11,216 nt of DNA from an alpha proteobacterium 3107 (GTDB lineage: Bacteria; Pseudomonadota; Alphaproteobacteria; Rhodobacterales; Rhodobacteraceae). Numbering within the stretch: the stretch's first letter is position 1; each line of letters opens with the position of its first letter. Shown here piece after piece: positions 1 through 7,653 of the stretch. The DNA lies in the NCBI GenBank assembly GCA_001483205.1, contig JPPB01000271.1, positions 1-11,216 on the forward strand, written 5' to 3'. The position numbers and the translations under genes were made by a program. The notes below the pieces were generated by a model that was not told the origin of the DNA, did not search any database, and worked only from the letters and a program-made list of their open reading frames with translations.

Positions 1-58
1 TCAGCCTGTTGGAACATATGGATTTTATAGAAAGACCATCGCCAATGTGAACTGTCGC

Positions 59-84
59 AAAAAGCGCCCGCCCAGGCAGGCGGC
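59..84 (-). terminator. Probable rho-independent terminator of the gcv operon
   Basis: Read on the minus strand, about 35 bases after the gcvP stop, the sequence forms a GC-rich hairpin: GCCGCC, loop TGCCTG, then GGCGGGC (one bulged G), followed by GC and a run of five T. Position and shape fit an intrinsic terminator for gcvTHP. The T-run is short and the stem has one bulge, so efficiency is uncertain. The rest of 1-117 shows no gene. Confidence 0.6.
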
Positions 85-117
85 TGCCCGGCTCAAGCCA
101 ATGTGCAGGGGTCTTTG

Positions 118-2973
118 TCACCCATCCCCCGCATATGTCTCCATCGGCGGGCAGGTGCAGACCAGGTTCCGGTCACCATAAGCGTTGTCGATCCGGTTGA
201 CCGGCGGCCAGTATTTGTCCACCCGGAACGCGCCGGGCGGATAGCAGGCCTGTTCCCGGCTGTAGGGGCGGGTCCACTCACCGACCAGATCCTCAACCGT
301 ATGCGGGGCGTTTTTCAGCGGGTTGTCGTCCGCATCAATCCGCCCTTGCTCAATGTCCCGCGCTTCGTCCCGGATCGCCATCATCGCGTCACAAAACCGG
401 TCAAGCTCTGCCTTGGGTTCCGATTCCGTCGGCTCAACCATCAGGGTTCCGGCCACCGGCCAGCTCATTGTCGGCGCATGAAACCCGTTATCAATCAGCC
501 TCTTGGCAATGTCATCAACGCTGATACCGGCGCTTTCGGCCAGCGGGCGGGTATCAAGAATGCACTCATGCGCCACCCGGCCATCAGGCGCGGAATACAA
601 CACATCATAGCCCGCGCGCAGCCGGGACGCGATATAATTGGCGTTGAGGATCGCAACCTTGCTGGCCTGGGTCAGCCCCGCGCCCCCCATCAGCAGCAGA
701 TAGGTCCAGCTTACCGGCAGGATGGACGGAGACCCGAACGGGGCCGCCGAAACCGGGCCTGCCGCCGCCGACACCCCGCGTGCGGGGTGGCCGGGCAGGA
801 ACGGGGCCAGATGCGCCTTTACCCCGATTGGTCCCATGCCGGGGCCGCCGCCGCCATGGGGAATGCAGAAGGTCTTGTGCAGGTTCAGGTGGCTGACATC
901 CCCGCCCACATCGCCGGGGCGCGCCAGCCCGGCCATGGCGTTCATGTTGGCCCCGTCAATATAGACCTGACCGCCGTGTTTGTGGGTGATCTCGCAGACC
1001 TCGGCGACGGTTTCCTCGAACACGCCATGGGTCGAGGGATAGGTGATCATGCAGGCGGCAAGGGCGTCGGCATGTTCCGTTGCGCGGGCGCGGAAATCGT
1101 CAAGGTCGATATTGCCGTCGGCGTCCGATTCCACCGGCACCACCTTCCAGCCCACCATCTGCGCCGATGCCGGGTTGGTGCCGTGGGCTGATGTCGGGAT
1201 CAGGCAGATGTTGCGATGCGCCTCTGCCCGCGACGCATGATAGGCGCGGATGGTCATCAGGCCCGCATATTCGCCCTGCGCCCCGGAATTGGGCTGCATC
1301 GAGATCGCATCATATCCGGTGATCCGGCACAGCTTGTCGCCAAGATCATCGATCATCCGGCGATACCCGGCGGTCTGATCATCGGGGGCAAAGGGGTGGA
1401 TATTGGCGAACTCCGGCCAGGTGACCGGGATCATCTCGGTGGTGGCATTCAGCTTCATCGTGCAGGAGCCAAGCGGGATCATCGCCCGGTCAAGCGCCAG
1501 ATCGCGGTCGGCCAGACGCCGCATATAGCGGGTAATCTCGGCCTCGGCCCGGTTCATGTGAAAGATCGGGTGGTCAAGATAGCCGCTCTCGCGCAGCATA
1601 TGCGCGGGCAGGCGGTATTCGCGGTTGGCCTGGCTGTCGTCCGTCCGTTCAATGCCGAAGGCACGCCAGACCGCCTCTATGGTCTCCGGGCGGGTCTGTT
1701 CGTCAAGCGAAACCCCGATCCGGTCATCACCGACCTTGCGCAGATTGACCCCGTTTGCGACCGCCGCCGCCAGAACCACGCCCTGAAGCGCGCCGACCTC
1801 AACCGTGATCGTGTCAAAGAAGACCTCGGGCGAGACCGCAAACCCGGCCTCTTCCAGCCCACGGGCCAGCCGCGCGGTCTTGCGATGCACCGATTGCGCG
1901 ATGGCCTTGATCCCGTCGGGGCCGTGATAGACCGCATACATCGACGCCACCACCGCCAGCAATGCCTGCGCGGTGCAGATGTTGGAATTGGCCTTTTCCC
2001 GGCGGATATGCTGTTCGCGCGCCTGCAACGACAGCCGATAGGCCTTGTTGCCCCGGCTGTCCACCGAAACTCCGATGATCCGGCCCGGCATCGCCCGCTT
2101 GCAGGCGTCGGTGCAGGCCATATAGGCCGCGTGCGGGCCGCCATAGCCCATCGGCACGCCGAAACGCTGGGTTGAGCCGACGGCAATGTCCGCGCCCATC
2201 TCTCCGGGGCTTTTCAACAGCGCCAGCGCCAGAGGATCAGCGGCGACAATGGCAAGGGCTTTGTGATCGTGCAATGCGGCAATCGGGCCGGTGAAATCGC
2301 GCACAATACCGTGGGTGCCCGGATACTGAAAGATGGCCGCAAAGCAATCGCCCGCGTCGAAATTGAGCGGATCACCAACCACCGCCTCAATGCCCAGAGG
2401 TTCGGCGCGGGTTCTGATCACCGCAATGGTCTGCGGATGACAGTTTTCATCAACAAAAAACCGGTCCGGGTTTGCTTTGACCACCCGCCGGGCCATGGTC
2501 ATCGCCTCTGCCGCCGCCGTCGCCTCGTCAAGCAGCGACGCATTGGCGACATCAAGCCCGGTGAGGTCGGCGACCATGGTCTGATAGTTCAGCAGCGCCT
2601 CGAGCCTGCCCTGGCTGATTTCTGCCTGATAGGGCGAGTAAGAGGTATACCAGGCCGGATTTTCCAGAATGTTGCGCAGGATGACCGGGGGCGTGGTGGT
2701 GCCGTGATAGCCCTGCCCGATCAGCGAGGTCAGCACCTTATTCTTGTCTGCGACCTGGCGGAGATGAAACAGCACGTCGCGCTCGCTCATTGCCGGTCCC
2801 CAGTCCAGCGGTTCCGCCTGGCGGATGCTGCGCGGCACCGTGGCGTCGATCAGTTGGTCAAGCGTCCGATAGCCGATGACCTTCAGCATCTCGGCCATTT
2901 CGCACGGGCTGGGCCCGATATGGCGGCGGTTGGCAAAATCATAGGCTTCGTAATCGGTCAGTCTGAACGGCAT
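118..2973 (-). CDS. gcvP: Glycine dehydrogenase (aminomethyl-transferring), glycine cleavage system P protein
   Basis: This is the PLP-dependent P protein of the glycine cleavage system. It decarboxylates glycine and passes the aminomethyl group to the lipoyl arm of GcvH in the cytosol. The 951-residue product has the usual length of a single-chain GcvP. The PLP lysine is K700 in an [14 protein letters not shown] motif. Family signatures [14 protein letters not shown] (residues 145-158), [19 protein letters not shown] (319-337) and [11 protein letters not shown] (499-509) are all present. The ATG at 2973 is preferred because AGAGGA lies 6 bases upstream and the protein then begins [20 protein letters not shown], like known family N-termini. 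The frame stays open to a TTG at 3042, but that start adds 23 low-complexity residues. It is the last gene of the operon, 83 bp after gcvH and followed by a likely terminator. No frame damage is seen. Confidence 0.97.
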   Translation of the reverse strand: MPFRLTDYEAYDFANRRHIGPSPCEMAEMLKVIGYRTLDQLIDATVPRSIRQAEPLDWGPAMSERDVLFHLRQVADKNKVLTSLIGQGYHGTTTPPVILRNILENPAWYTSYSPYQAEISQGRLEALLNYQTMVADLTGLDVANASLLDEATAAAEAMTMARRVVKANPDRFFVDENCHPQTIAVIRTRAEPLGIEAVVGDPLNFDAGDCFAAIFQYPGTHGIVRDFTGPIAALHDHKALAIVAADPLALALLKSPGEMGADIAVGSTQRFGVPMGYGGPHAAYMACTDACKRAMPGRIIGVSVDSRGNKAYRLSLQAREQHIRREKANSNICTAQALLAVVASMYAVYHGPDGIKAIAQSVHRKTARLARGLEEAGFAVSPEVFFDTITVEVGALQGVVLAAAVANGVNLRKVGDDRIGVSLDEQTRPETIEAVWRAFGIERTDDSQANREYRLPAHMLRESGYLDHPIFHMNRAEAEITRYMRRLADRDLALDRAMIPLGSCTMKLNATTEMIPVTWPEFANIHPFAPDDQTAGYRRMIDDLGDKLCRITGYDAISMQPNSGAQGEYAGLMTIRAYHASRAEAHRNICLIPTSAHGTNPASAQMVGWKVVPVESDADGNIDLDDFRARATEHADALAACMITYPSTHGVFEETVAEVCEITHKHGGQVYIDGANMNAMAGLARPGDVGGDVSHLNLHKTFCIPHGGGGPGMGPIGVKAHLAPFLPGHPARGVSAAAGPVSAAPFGSPSILPVSWTYLLLMGGAGLTQASKVAILNANYIASRLRAGYDVLYSAPDGRVAHECILDTRPLAESAGISVDDIAKRLIDNGFHAPTMSWPVAGTLMVEPTESEPKAELDRFCDAMMAIRDEARDIEQGRIDADDNPLKNAPHTVEDLVGEWTRPYSREQACYPPGAFRVDKYWPPVNRIDNAYGDRNLVCTCPPMETYAGDG

Positions 2974-2979
2974 CTGCTG

Positions 2980-2985
2980 TCCTCT
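2980..2985 (-). promoter_or_regulatory. Ribosome binding site that decides the gcvP start
   Basis: On the minus strand AGAGGA stands 6 bases before the ATG at 2973. This favours that ATG over the TTG at 3042, which would start only 14 bp after the gcvH stop. Confidence 0.65.
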
Positions 2986-3056
2986 GTCAGGGCCGGACCC
3001 GCCCCCGGTAGTTTCACCGTGCAGGCCCGGCGCGTTCGTCAAAATCGCCCCAAGGG

Positions 3057-3422
3057 TCAGCCGGTAAAGGCCCCGTATGCGTCCCTGTCCATCAGCGCAT
3101 CAAGCTGCGAAGGGTCCGACAGCCTGATCCGGTAGAGCCATGCGTCACCTTCGGGGCTTTCATTGACCAGCGCGGGCGCATCGGCCAGCGTGTCATTGAC
3201 GGCGATGATCTCGCCATCAACCGGGGCATAAATCTCTGACGCCGCCTTGACCGATTCGATCACCCCGATCTCATCGCCCTGTGCGAAAGCCTCGCCCGTC
3301 TCTTTCAGTTCGACGAATACCACATCGCCCAACTGCTCCGCCGCGTGTCCGGTAATGCCGAGCGTGCCGGTATCGCCGTCCAGCCTGACCCATTCGTGAT
3401 CTTCCGAGTAATAGGTCGTCAT
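3057..3422 (-). CDS. gcvH: Glycine cleavage system H protein (lipoyl carrier)
   Basis: GcvH is the small lipoylated shuttle protein that carries the aminomethyl group between GcvP, GcvT and lipoamide dehydrogenase. The 121-residue length is typical. The lipoylation motif [19 protein letters not shown] is intact, with the modified lysine expected at K59. The C-terminal [17 protein letters not shown] is also characteristic of the family. AGGAGG at 3430-3435 lies 7 bases before the ATG, inside the 18-bp gap after gcvT, so translation of gcvH should be strong within the operon. No lipoyl synthase, lipoate ligase or L-protein (lpd) gene is in the window, so these must come from elsewhere. Confidence 0.97.
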   Translation of the reverse strand: MTTYYSEDHEWVRLDGDTGTLGITGHAAEQLGDVVFVELKETGEAFAQGDEIGVIESVKAASEIYAPVDGEIIAVNDTLADAPALVNESPEGDAWLYRIRLSDPSQLDALMDRDAYGAFTG

Positions 3423-3440
3423 GTCTTTGCCTCCTGCAAT

Positions 3441-4547
3441 CTAACGTTTGTGGTTCGGCCTGACGAAAGGCAGGTCGGTGATCGTCGCGGGCAGGGCCTT
3501 GCCCCGCACCATCAGGTTGACCCGGACGCCCGCCCGCGCATGGCTGGCGGCGACATATCCCATCGCCACCGGCCCGCCGATGGTGGGGCCGAACCCGCCA
3601 GAGGTGATCCGGCCCAGAACGGTGCCGTCCTCATCCTGTATTTCGGTGCCTGCGCGGGCAGGTGCGCGGCCCTCGGGCCGGATGCCGACCCGTTTTCTTG
3701 ACGGGCCATCGGCAAGCTGATTCAGAATGCGCGCCGCGCCGGGAAAGCCACCCTGTTCGCGGCGGCTCTTGGGGATTGCCCATGACAGGCCCGCCTCGAC
3801 CGGCGATGTGCCGGGGTCAATGTCATTGCCGTAAAGGCACAGCCCTGCTTCCAGCCGCAGGCTGTCCCGCGCACCAAGCCCGGCGGGGGCGCATTCCTCA
3901 TGGGCCAGCAGGGCGCGGGCGATGTCTTCGGCGCGGGCCGCGGGGATCGACAGCTCATAGCCGTCCTCGCCGGTATATCCCAGCCGCGAAATCCGGCAGT
4001 CTGCCCCCATGATCCGGGCCGGGGTGGTTTCCATGAACCTCAGCCCCCGCGCCGCCGGGCAAACCGCGCCGACCACATCCTCGGCCCGTGGCCCCTGGAT
4101 GGCAATCAGCGCGTGATCGGCCAGCGGTGTCACCCCGACCCCGTGCAGGCGGGCGCGCATATGGGCGATGTCATGGTCGCGCCGCGAGGCATTGACAACG
4201 ACAAACAGGTGATCGCCCGCGTCAGAGACGATCAGATCATCAAGAATACCGCCCGCCTCGTTGGTGAAGAATGTATAGCGCGCCTTGCCCTCGGGCAGGG
4301 TGGTCAGCGCGGCGGGGGTCAGGGCCTCCAGCTTTGCGGCTGCGTCCGCGCCGGTCAGGATCACCTGACCCATGTGGCTGACATCGAACAGCGCCGCATG
4401 GTTGCGACAGTGCCGATGTTCGCTGATGATACCGGTGGGGTAGTGGGCGGGCAGCTCCCAGCCAGCGAAATCGACCATCCTGCCGCCCAGCCCGACATGC
4501 AGGTCATAGAGCGGGGTGCGGCGCGGTGTCTTCCGGTTTTGCGTCAT
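3441..4547 (-). CDS. gcvT: Aminomethyltransferase, glycine cleavage system T protein
   Basis: GcvT transfers the methylene group from aminomethyl-lipoyl-GcvH to tetrahydrofolate and releases ammonia. The 368-residue protein has the folate-binding aminomethyltransferase fold: N-terminal TPLYDLHVGLGGRMVDFAGWELP, then FDVSHMGQ (54-61), and TNEAGGILDDLIV (95-107), where the conserved aspartates D103-D104 include the catalytic position. GYTGEDGYELS and a C-terminal RKRVGI barrel segment are also present. It is the first gene of gcvTHP. The ribosome binding site is weak (GGAG about 9 bases before the ATG), in contrast to gcvH. I see no glycine riboswitch in the 200 bases upstream, although such riboswitches precede gcv operons in many bacteria. 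An 18-bp palindrome lies 40 bases before the start. Confidence 0.96.
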   Translation of the reverse strand: MTQNRKTPRRTPLYDLHVGLGGRMVDFAGWELPAHYPTGIISEHRHCRNHAALFDVSHMGQVILTGADAAAKLEALTPAALTTLPEGKARYTFFTNEAGGILDDLIVSDAGDHLFVVVNASRRDHDIAHMRARLHGVGVTPLADHALIAIQGPRAEDVVGAVCPAARGLRFMETTPARIMGADCRISRLGYTGEDGYELSIPAARAEDIARALLAHEECAPAGLGARDSLRLEAGLCLYGNDIDPGTSPVEAGLSWAIPKSRREQGGFPGAARILNQLADGPSRKRVGIRPEGRAPARAGTEIQDEDGTVLGRITSGGFGPTIGGPVAMGYVAASHARAGVRVNLMVRGKALPATITDLPFVRPNHKR

Positions 4548-4747
4548 CCGGTGAGGCTCCGGGGTGCTGTTCCTGATCGGATCGTAAGTTTCCTATAGTG
4601 AACTAAATCCCTGATAAGGGCATTATGCCGGTCATGCAACCCTTTTCCGCACGCCCCGGTTTCCCGGCAAGGGGGGTGGCACCGTAAAATTGATCACAGG
4701 CTTAAAACCGATCCTGTCAGGGCGCTGCTGCATGAATGTAAGCGCTT
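4548..4747. other. Intergenic region between puuD and gcvT
   Basis: This 200-base gap lies downstream of puuD and upstream of gcvT (both minus strand). It contains no credible gene. It holds the 4587-4604 palindrome, a small hairpin with a GAAA tetraloop on the minus strand (CCGG/CCGG, 4656-4667), and one of two LacI-like palindromes at its puuD end. No T-tract terminator follows puuD, so read-through into gcvTHP is possible. Confidence 0.6.
4587..4604. promoter_or_regulatory. Imperfect palindrome upstream of gcvT, candidate operator
   Basis: AGTTTCCTATAGTGAACT pairs at 14 of 18 positions around a TATA centre and lies 40-57 bases before the gcvT start. Such dyads are typical of dimeric repressors. 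A possible minus-strand promoter just upstream is TTGCAT (4633-4638) and TATCAG at 17-bp spacing. In that case the palindrome would sit close to the transcription start. The protein that binds it cannot be named from the sequence. Confidence 0.4.
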
Positions 4748-4773
4748 TCATCGAAAATGTAAGCCCTTACATT
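4735..4773. promoter_or_regulatory. Two tandem LacI-like palindromic sites, 21 bp apart
   Basis: AATGTAAGCGCTTTCATC (4735-4752) and AATGTAAGCCCTTACATT (4756-4773) agree at 15 of 18 positions. The second has perfect 8-bp arms; the first pairs at 6 of 8 and has the central CG typical of LacI-family operators. Their centres are exactly 21 bp (two helical turns) apart, so dimers would bind on the same face. They straddle the puuD stop codon and lie about 190-225 bases upstream of gcvT. No LacI-family gene is in the window. The assignment rests on similarity to the known LacI operator pattern (TGTAAGCGCTTACA type). Confidence 0.5.
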
Positions 4774-6088
4774 CCGGGAAAGAGGCAAAACCCGCGTCCG
4801 GCCCGCACGGGTGGGCGTGAACGCGCCGCCCCGATACCATCAGGCGCGCGGGCCGGGCTTCCGCGGCATTCCGATACCAGCGGATGATCGCGCGGCGCTC
4901 TGCCCCGGTCATCGAGCCTGCCCCCGGGGGCGGCATGGCCTTGGTCACGCCAGCCTGCACATAAATCAGCCGCGCGGCGCGGGCAATATCGGCGGGGGTT
5001 TCCAGCAGGACACCCCCCGGCGCGCGATGCACCCCGTCCCAGAACGGTTCCCGCCCGTGACACATCGCACACCGACCGGGGATGATCCGGGTGACCTCTG
5101 CGAACCCCTCAGCACCCGCGAACACCTGTTCGGTCCGGGACAGGGGGCGGGCCTGAGATTCCTCATATCCGTCCTGTCTCAGCGGCGCGGTGGACAGCCA
5201 CATGATGACGACAAACAGAATGGCCGCGACCGCCCATGTCCAGGCCGGATTACCGCCCCGCCCGTGCAGGCTGTTGAAATAGTGCCGGATCAGAACCCCG
5301 ATCAGAAACACCAGCGCGGCGATGATCCAGTTGTATTCGGTGGCAAACGCCAGCGGGTAATGGTTCGACAGCATCAGGAACACCACCGGCAGCGTCAGAT
5401 AGTTGTTGTGGGTCGAGCGCAGCTTGGCGATTTTGCCATAGCGGGCGTCCGGCACCCGGCCCGCCTTTAGCTCGGCAACCACAACACGCTGATTGGGCAT
5501 GATGATCAGGAACACATTGGCGGTCATTATCGTTGCGGTGAATGCCCCCAGATGCAGCATCGCCGCCCGCCCGGTAAACACCTGATCATACCCCCAGGCC
5601 ATCGCCGTCAGCAGGATGAACAGCAACAGCATCAGCACCGACGGTCTGTCCCCAAGGCGGCTCTTGCACAGGGCGTCATAGACCAGCCAGCCAACCGCCA
5701 GCGACCCGGCAGAGATCAGAATCGCCTGAAAGACCGACAGATCGGCCTTGTTCGGGTCAATCAGGAACAGCTCCGCCCCGGCCCAGTAGACGATCATCAA
5801 CAGCGCCGCCCCCGACAACCAGGTCGAATAGCTTTCCCATTTGAACCAGGTCAGATGTTCGGGCATTGCCTCGGGCGCGACCAGATATTTGCGGATGTGG
5901 TAGAAACCGCCGCCATGAACCTGCCATTCCTCGCCATGGGCACTGGGCGGCAGGTCAGCGGCCTTGCGCAACCCCAAATCAAGCGCGATGAAATAGAAGG
6001 AAGAGCCGATCCAGGCCATCGCCGTGATCACATGCAGCCAGCGCACGGCAAAGGCCAGCCAGTCCCAGATGATCGCCCAATCCTGCAT
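4748..6088 (-). CDS. puuD: Membrane-bound urate hydroxylase with C-terminal cytochrome c domain
   Basis: PuuD oxidises urate to 5-hydroxyisourate at the inner membrane and feeds the electrons to its own cytochrome c domain, so it needs no H2O2-producing uricase. The protein begins MQDWAIIWDWLAFAVRWLHV and has about eight membrane segments (roughly 12-36, 90-110, 118-140, 150-168, 178-198, 230-248, 253-272, 281-300). GRCAMCHG provides the heme-binding C340, C343 and H344; M385 (KAMPPPGA) is a likely axial ligand. The ATG at 6088 is chosen because AGGA lies 7 bases upstream; the frame is open 31 codons further but that stretch looks non-coding. The last ~35 residues (after W404) are Arg/His/Pro/Cys-rich, do not look like cytochrome c, and end inside the tandem palindromes. 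This suggests loss of an original stop. The gene is divergent from the LysR regulator. Confidence 0.92.
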   Translation of the reverse strand: MQDWAIIWDWLAFAVRWLHVITAMAWIGSSFYFIALDLGLRKAADLPPSAHGEEWQVHGGGFYHIRKYLVAPEAMPEHLTWFKWESYSTWLSGAALLMIVYWAGAELFLIDPNKADLSVFQAILISAGSLAVGWLVYDALCKSRLGDRPSVLMLLLFILLTAMAWGYDQVFTGRAAMLHLGAFTATIMTANVFLIIMPNQRVVVAELKAGRVPDARYGKIAKLRSTHNNYLTLPVVFLMLSNHYPLAFATEYNWIIAALVFLIGVLIRHYFNSLHGRGGNPAWTWAVAAILFVVIMWLSTAPLRQDGYEESQARPLSRTEQVFAGAEGFAEVTRIIPGRCAMCHGREPFWDGVHRAPGGVLLETPADIARAARLIYVQAGVTKAMPPPGAGSMTGAERRAIIRWYRNAAEARPARLMVSGRRVHAHPCGPDAGFASFPECKGLHFR

Positions 6089-6219
6089 GTTCCTGTCCTG
6101 TTGCCTGCTCTCTTGCCCGCGTGATGACCCGCGCCACAATACGGCATTTGAATTTTTGCTTGAATTGGCGAGCCGATCCAAGCAGTTTCAAAAAAATCCG
6201 ATAAATTGGGGCGAATCCG
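6089..6219. promoter_or_regulatory. Divergent promoter region between puuD and the LysR-type regulator
   Basis: This 131-base, relatively AT-rich spacer must drive puuD leftward and the regulator rightward. Visible elements are a direct repeat TTGAATT (6148-6154 and 6160-6166, 12 bp apart) and an inverted repeat TTGG-N9-CCAA (6165-6181), whose spacing resembles LysR-type half-sites. A weak minus-strand promoter TTCAAG-N17-TATTGT can be read toward puuD. LysR-type regulators usually bind between themselves and a divergent target, which fits autoregulation plus control of puuD. The exact sites are inference. Confidence 0.45.
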
Positions 6220-7140
6220 ATGTCATACCTTGATAATATCCGCACCTTCATCCGTGTCCATGATCTGGGCAGCATGTCGGCGGCGGCGCGGGATCAGCGG
6301 ATTTCAACGGCGGTGGCCTCTTCGCGCATTTCCCGGCTGGAAAGTCATCTGGGGGTCAGGCTGTTCCAGCGCACGACCCGCTCATTACATCCGACAGAGC
6401 AGGGGCGGTTGTTCTATGACGGCGCGTGCCGGATCATCGAGGCGGTTGAAGCCGCCGAAGCGGCCATCTGTGACGTGACCCAAAACCCGCGCGGGGCGCT
6501 TTTCATCGCGGCTCCGCTGGGGATCGGGCGGCGGTTCGTCGCGCCGATACTGCCGGATTTCAAGGCCGACTATCCCCTGATCGACGTGCGCCTGCGTCTG
6601 TCGGATCGCCGGATCGACCTGCCCCGTGAGGGTCTGGATGCGGCGTTCTTTCTGGGCATACCCGAGGACAGCACCCTGAAGATGCACAAGATTGCCGATT
6701 GCAGGCGCATCCTGTGCGCCGCGCCCGAATATGTCAGGCGGCGCGGAATGCCGTCTTGCGGGGCTGATCTGATCTCTGACGGGCACGATTGTCTGAACCT
6801 GCGGTTTCCCGGCGCGCAGGAAGTCCGGTGGTTGCTGATGACCGGGGACGGCCCGCAGCGATTCGCGGTGTCCGGCCCGTTTGAAACCGATGACGGGGAT
6901 GTGCTGACCAACTGGGCGCTTGACGGCCATGGCATCGTGATGAAACCGGTGTTCGAGGTCGCCCGGCATCTGCACTCCGGTGCGCTGGTGGTGGTGGCAG
7001 AGGAAACCCCGCCGATGCCGGTGCAGCTTGTTTGCCTTTATGCGCATCGCCGCTATCAGGATCCGAAGGCGCGGCTGTTCATCGAATATACCGGCAGCAG
7101 GATTGCCAAAGAGCTGAAATCCCTGACCGCAGACCTGTGA
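6220..7140 (+). CDS. LysR-type transcriptional regulator, probable regulator of the urate cluster
   Basis: This 306-residue protein has the standard LysR architecture. The N-terminal winged helix-turn-helix spans about residues 1-62 (FIRVHDLGSMSAAARDQRIS, then SRISRLESHLGVRLFQRTTR and LHPTEQG). A substrate-binding-type effector domain covers about 92-300. Features such as RGALFIAAPLGIGRRFVAP and NWALDGHGIVMKPVFEVA suggest the subgroup with short, AprT/CrgA-like effector domains. It is divergent from puuD and sits between puuD and uraH, so urate or a breakdown product is a plausible effector, but nothing in the sequence proves it. The ribosome binding site is weak (GGGG 8 bases before the ATG), as expected of a low-abundance regulator. 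Its stop codon is immediately followed by the uraH stop on the other strand. Confidence 0.93.
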   Translation: MSYLDNIRTFIRVHDLGSMSAAARDQRISTAVASSRISRLESHLGVRLFQRTTRSLHPTEQGRLFYDGACRIIEAVEAAEAAICDVTQNPRGALFIAAPLGIGRRFVAPILPDFKADYPLIDVRLRLSDRRIDLPREGLDAAFFLGIPEDSTLKMHKIADCRRILCAAPEYVRRRGMPSCGADLISDGHDCLNLRFPGAQEVRWLLMTGDGPQRFAVSGPFETDDGDVLTNWALDGHGIVMKPVFEVARHLHSGALVVVAEETPPMPVQLVCLYAHRRYQDPKARLFIEYTGSRIAKELKSLTADL

Positions 7141-7494
7141 TCAACTGCCGCGATAGGTGGAGTAGCCAAAGGGCGAAAACAGCAGCGGCACATGATAATG
7201 CGTCGCCTCTGTCATGGTGAAACGCACCGGCACCCGGTCGAGGAACAGCGCCGTCTCTGCCACTTGTCCGGTCTGCCGCAGATACGCGCCGCAGAAAAAG
7301 ACCAGCTCATAGGGGCCGGTGCTGAAATCCGCCTTGGCAAGGATCGGTGCATCCGTGCGTCCGTCTGCATTCGTCACCGCATCGGCCACCTTGTGCGGCG
7401 CGTTTTCCGACAGCCGGAACAGCGCGATCCTGATGCCCTGCGCCGGGCACCCCCGCGCCGTATCAAGAACATGGGTTGTCAGATACCCCGCCAT
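7141..7494 (-). CDS. uraH: 5-hydroxyisourate hydrolase (transthyretin-like)
   Basis: UraH (HiuH) hydrolyses 5-hydroxyisourate, the PuuD product, to OHCU. The 117-residue length is typical for a cytosolic homotetrameric transthyretin-like protein. Diagnostic residues are all present: H8 in LTTHVLD, R46 in NADGRTDAP, H101 in THYHVPLLFSPFGYSTY, and the C-terminal Y-R-G-S signature that separates true hydrolases from vertebrate transthyretin. The ATG at 7494 is chosen because AGGAG lies 6 bases upstream and the protein then begins MAGYLTTHVLDTARG. The frame extends 19 codons further upstream without a good ribosome site. It is convergent with the LysR gene with zero bases between the stops and divergent from puuE with a 159-bp spacer. 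Confidence 0.96.
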   Translation of the reverse strand: MAGYLTTHVLDTARGCPAQGIRIALFRLSENAPHKVADAVTNADGRTDAPILAKADFSTGPYELVFFCGAYLRQTGQVAETALFLDRVPVRFTMTEATHYHVPLLFSPFGYSTYRGS

Positions 7495-7653
7495 CGCGCG
7501 CTCCTGTTTTGCTTGCCCCCCTTGTTTGTGCAGGCAACCCCTGCCTGACAAAAGCGGGCAAACATGGCAAGGTGTTTCCGGTTTATTTTGAAGGTCAGGC
7601 CGCCATGGCCGGGCCTATAGTGACCATGACAGAGGCAAGACGGAGAGGGGACA
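7495..7653. promoter_or_regulatory. Divergent promoter region between uraH and puuE-uraD
   Basis: This 159-base spacer serves uraH leftward and puuE-uraD-allA rightward. It contains a nested dyad, TTTGT and CAGGC facing GCCTG and ACAAA (7525-7552). A good minus-10 hexamer TATAGT (7616-7621) for puuE has no matching minus-35 at normal spacing: TTGAAG lies 22 bases upstream. That pattern suits an activator-dependent promoter, possibly driven by the nearby LysR protein. The regulatory reading is inference. Confidence 0.4.
7642..7650 (+). promoter_or_regulatory. Strong ribosome binding site for the GTG start of puuE-uraD
   Basis: GGAGAGGGG ends 3 bases before the GTG at 7654 (GGAG is 8 bases away). 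The next in-frame ATG, at 7678, has no comparable site and would drop the first residues of the conserved N-terminus. This supports GTG as the true start. Confidence 0.65.

Noticed and set aside
103..2175. Long plus-strand open frames (362 and 319 codons) opposite gcvP
   Set aside because: Both are antisense shadows of gcvP, whose product matches its family over its full length. The antisense products are Arg/Gly/His-rich, show no domains and have no ribosome binding sites.
2974..3042. Longer gcvP with 23 extra N-terminal residues from a TTG codon
   Set aside because: The extra residues do not look like GcvP, and a good AGAGGA site stands 6 bases before the ATG at 2973.
4548..4747. Glycine riboswitch before gcvT
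   Set aside because: I could not find the conserved purine-rich core or tandem aptamer arrangement on the minus strand. A covariance-model search would be decisive.
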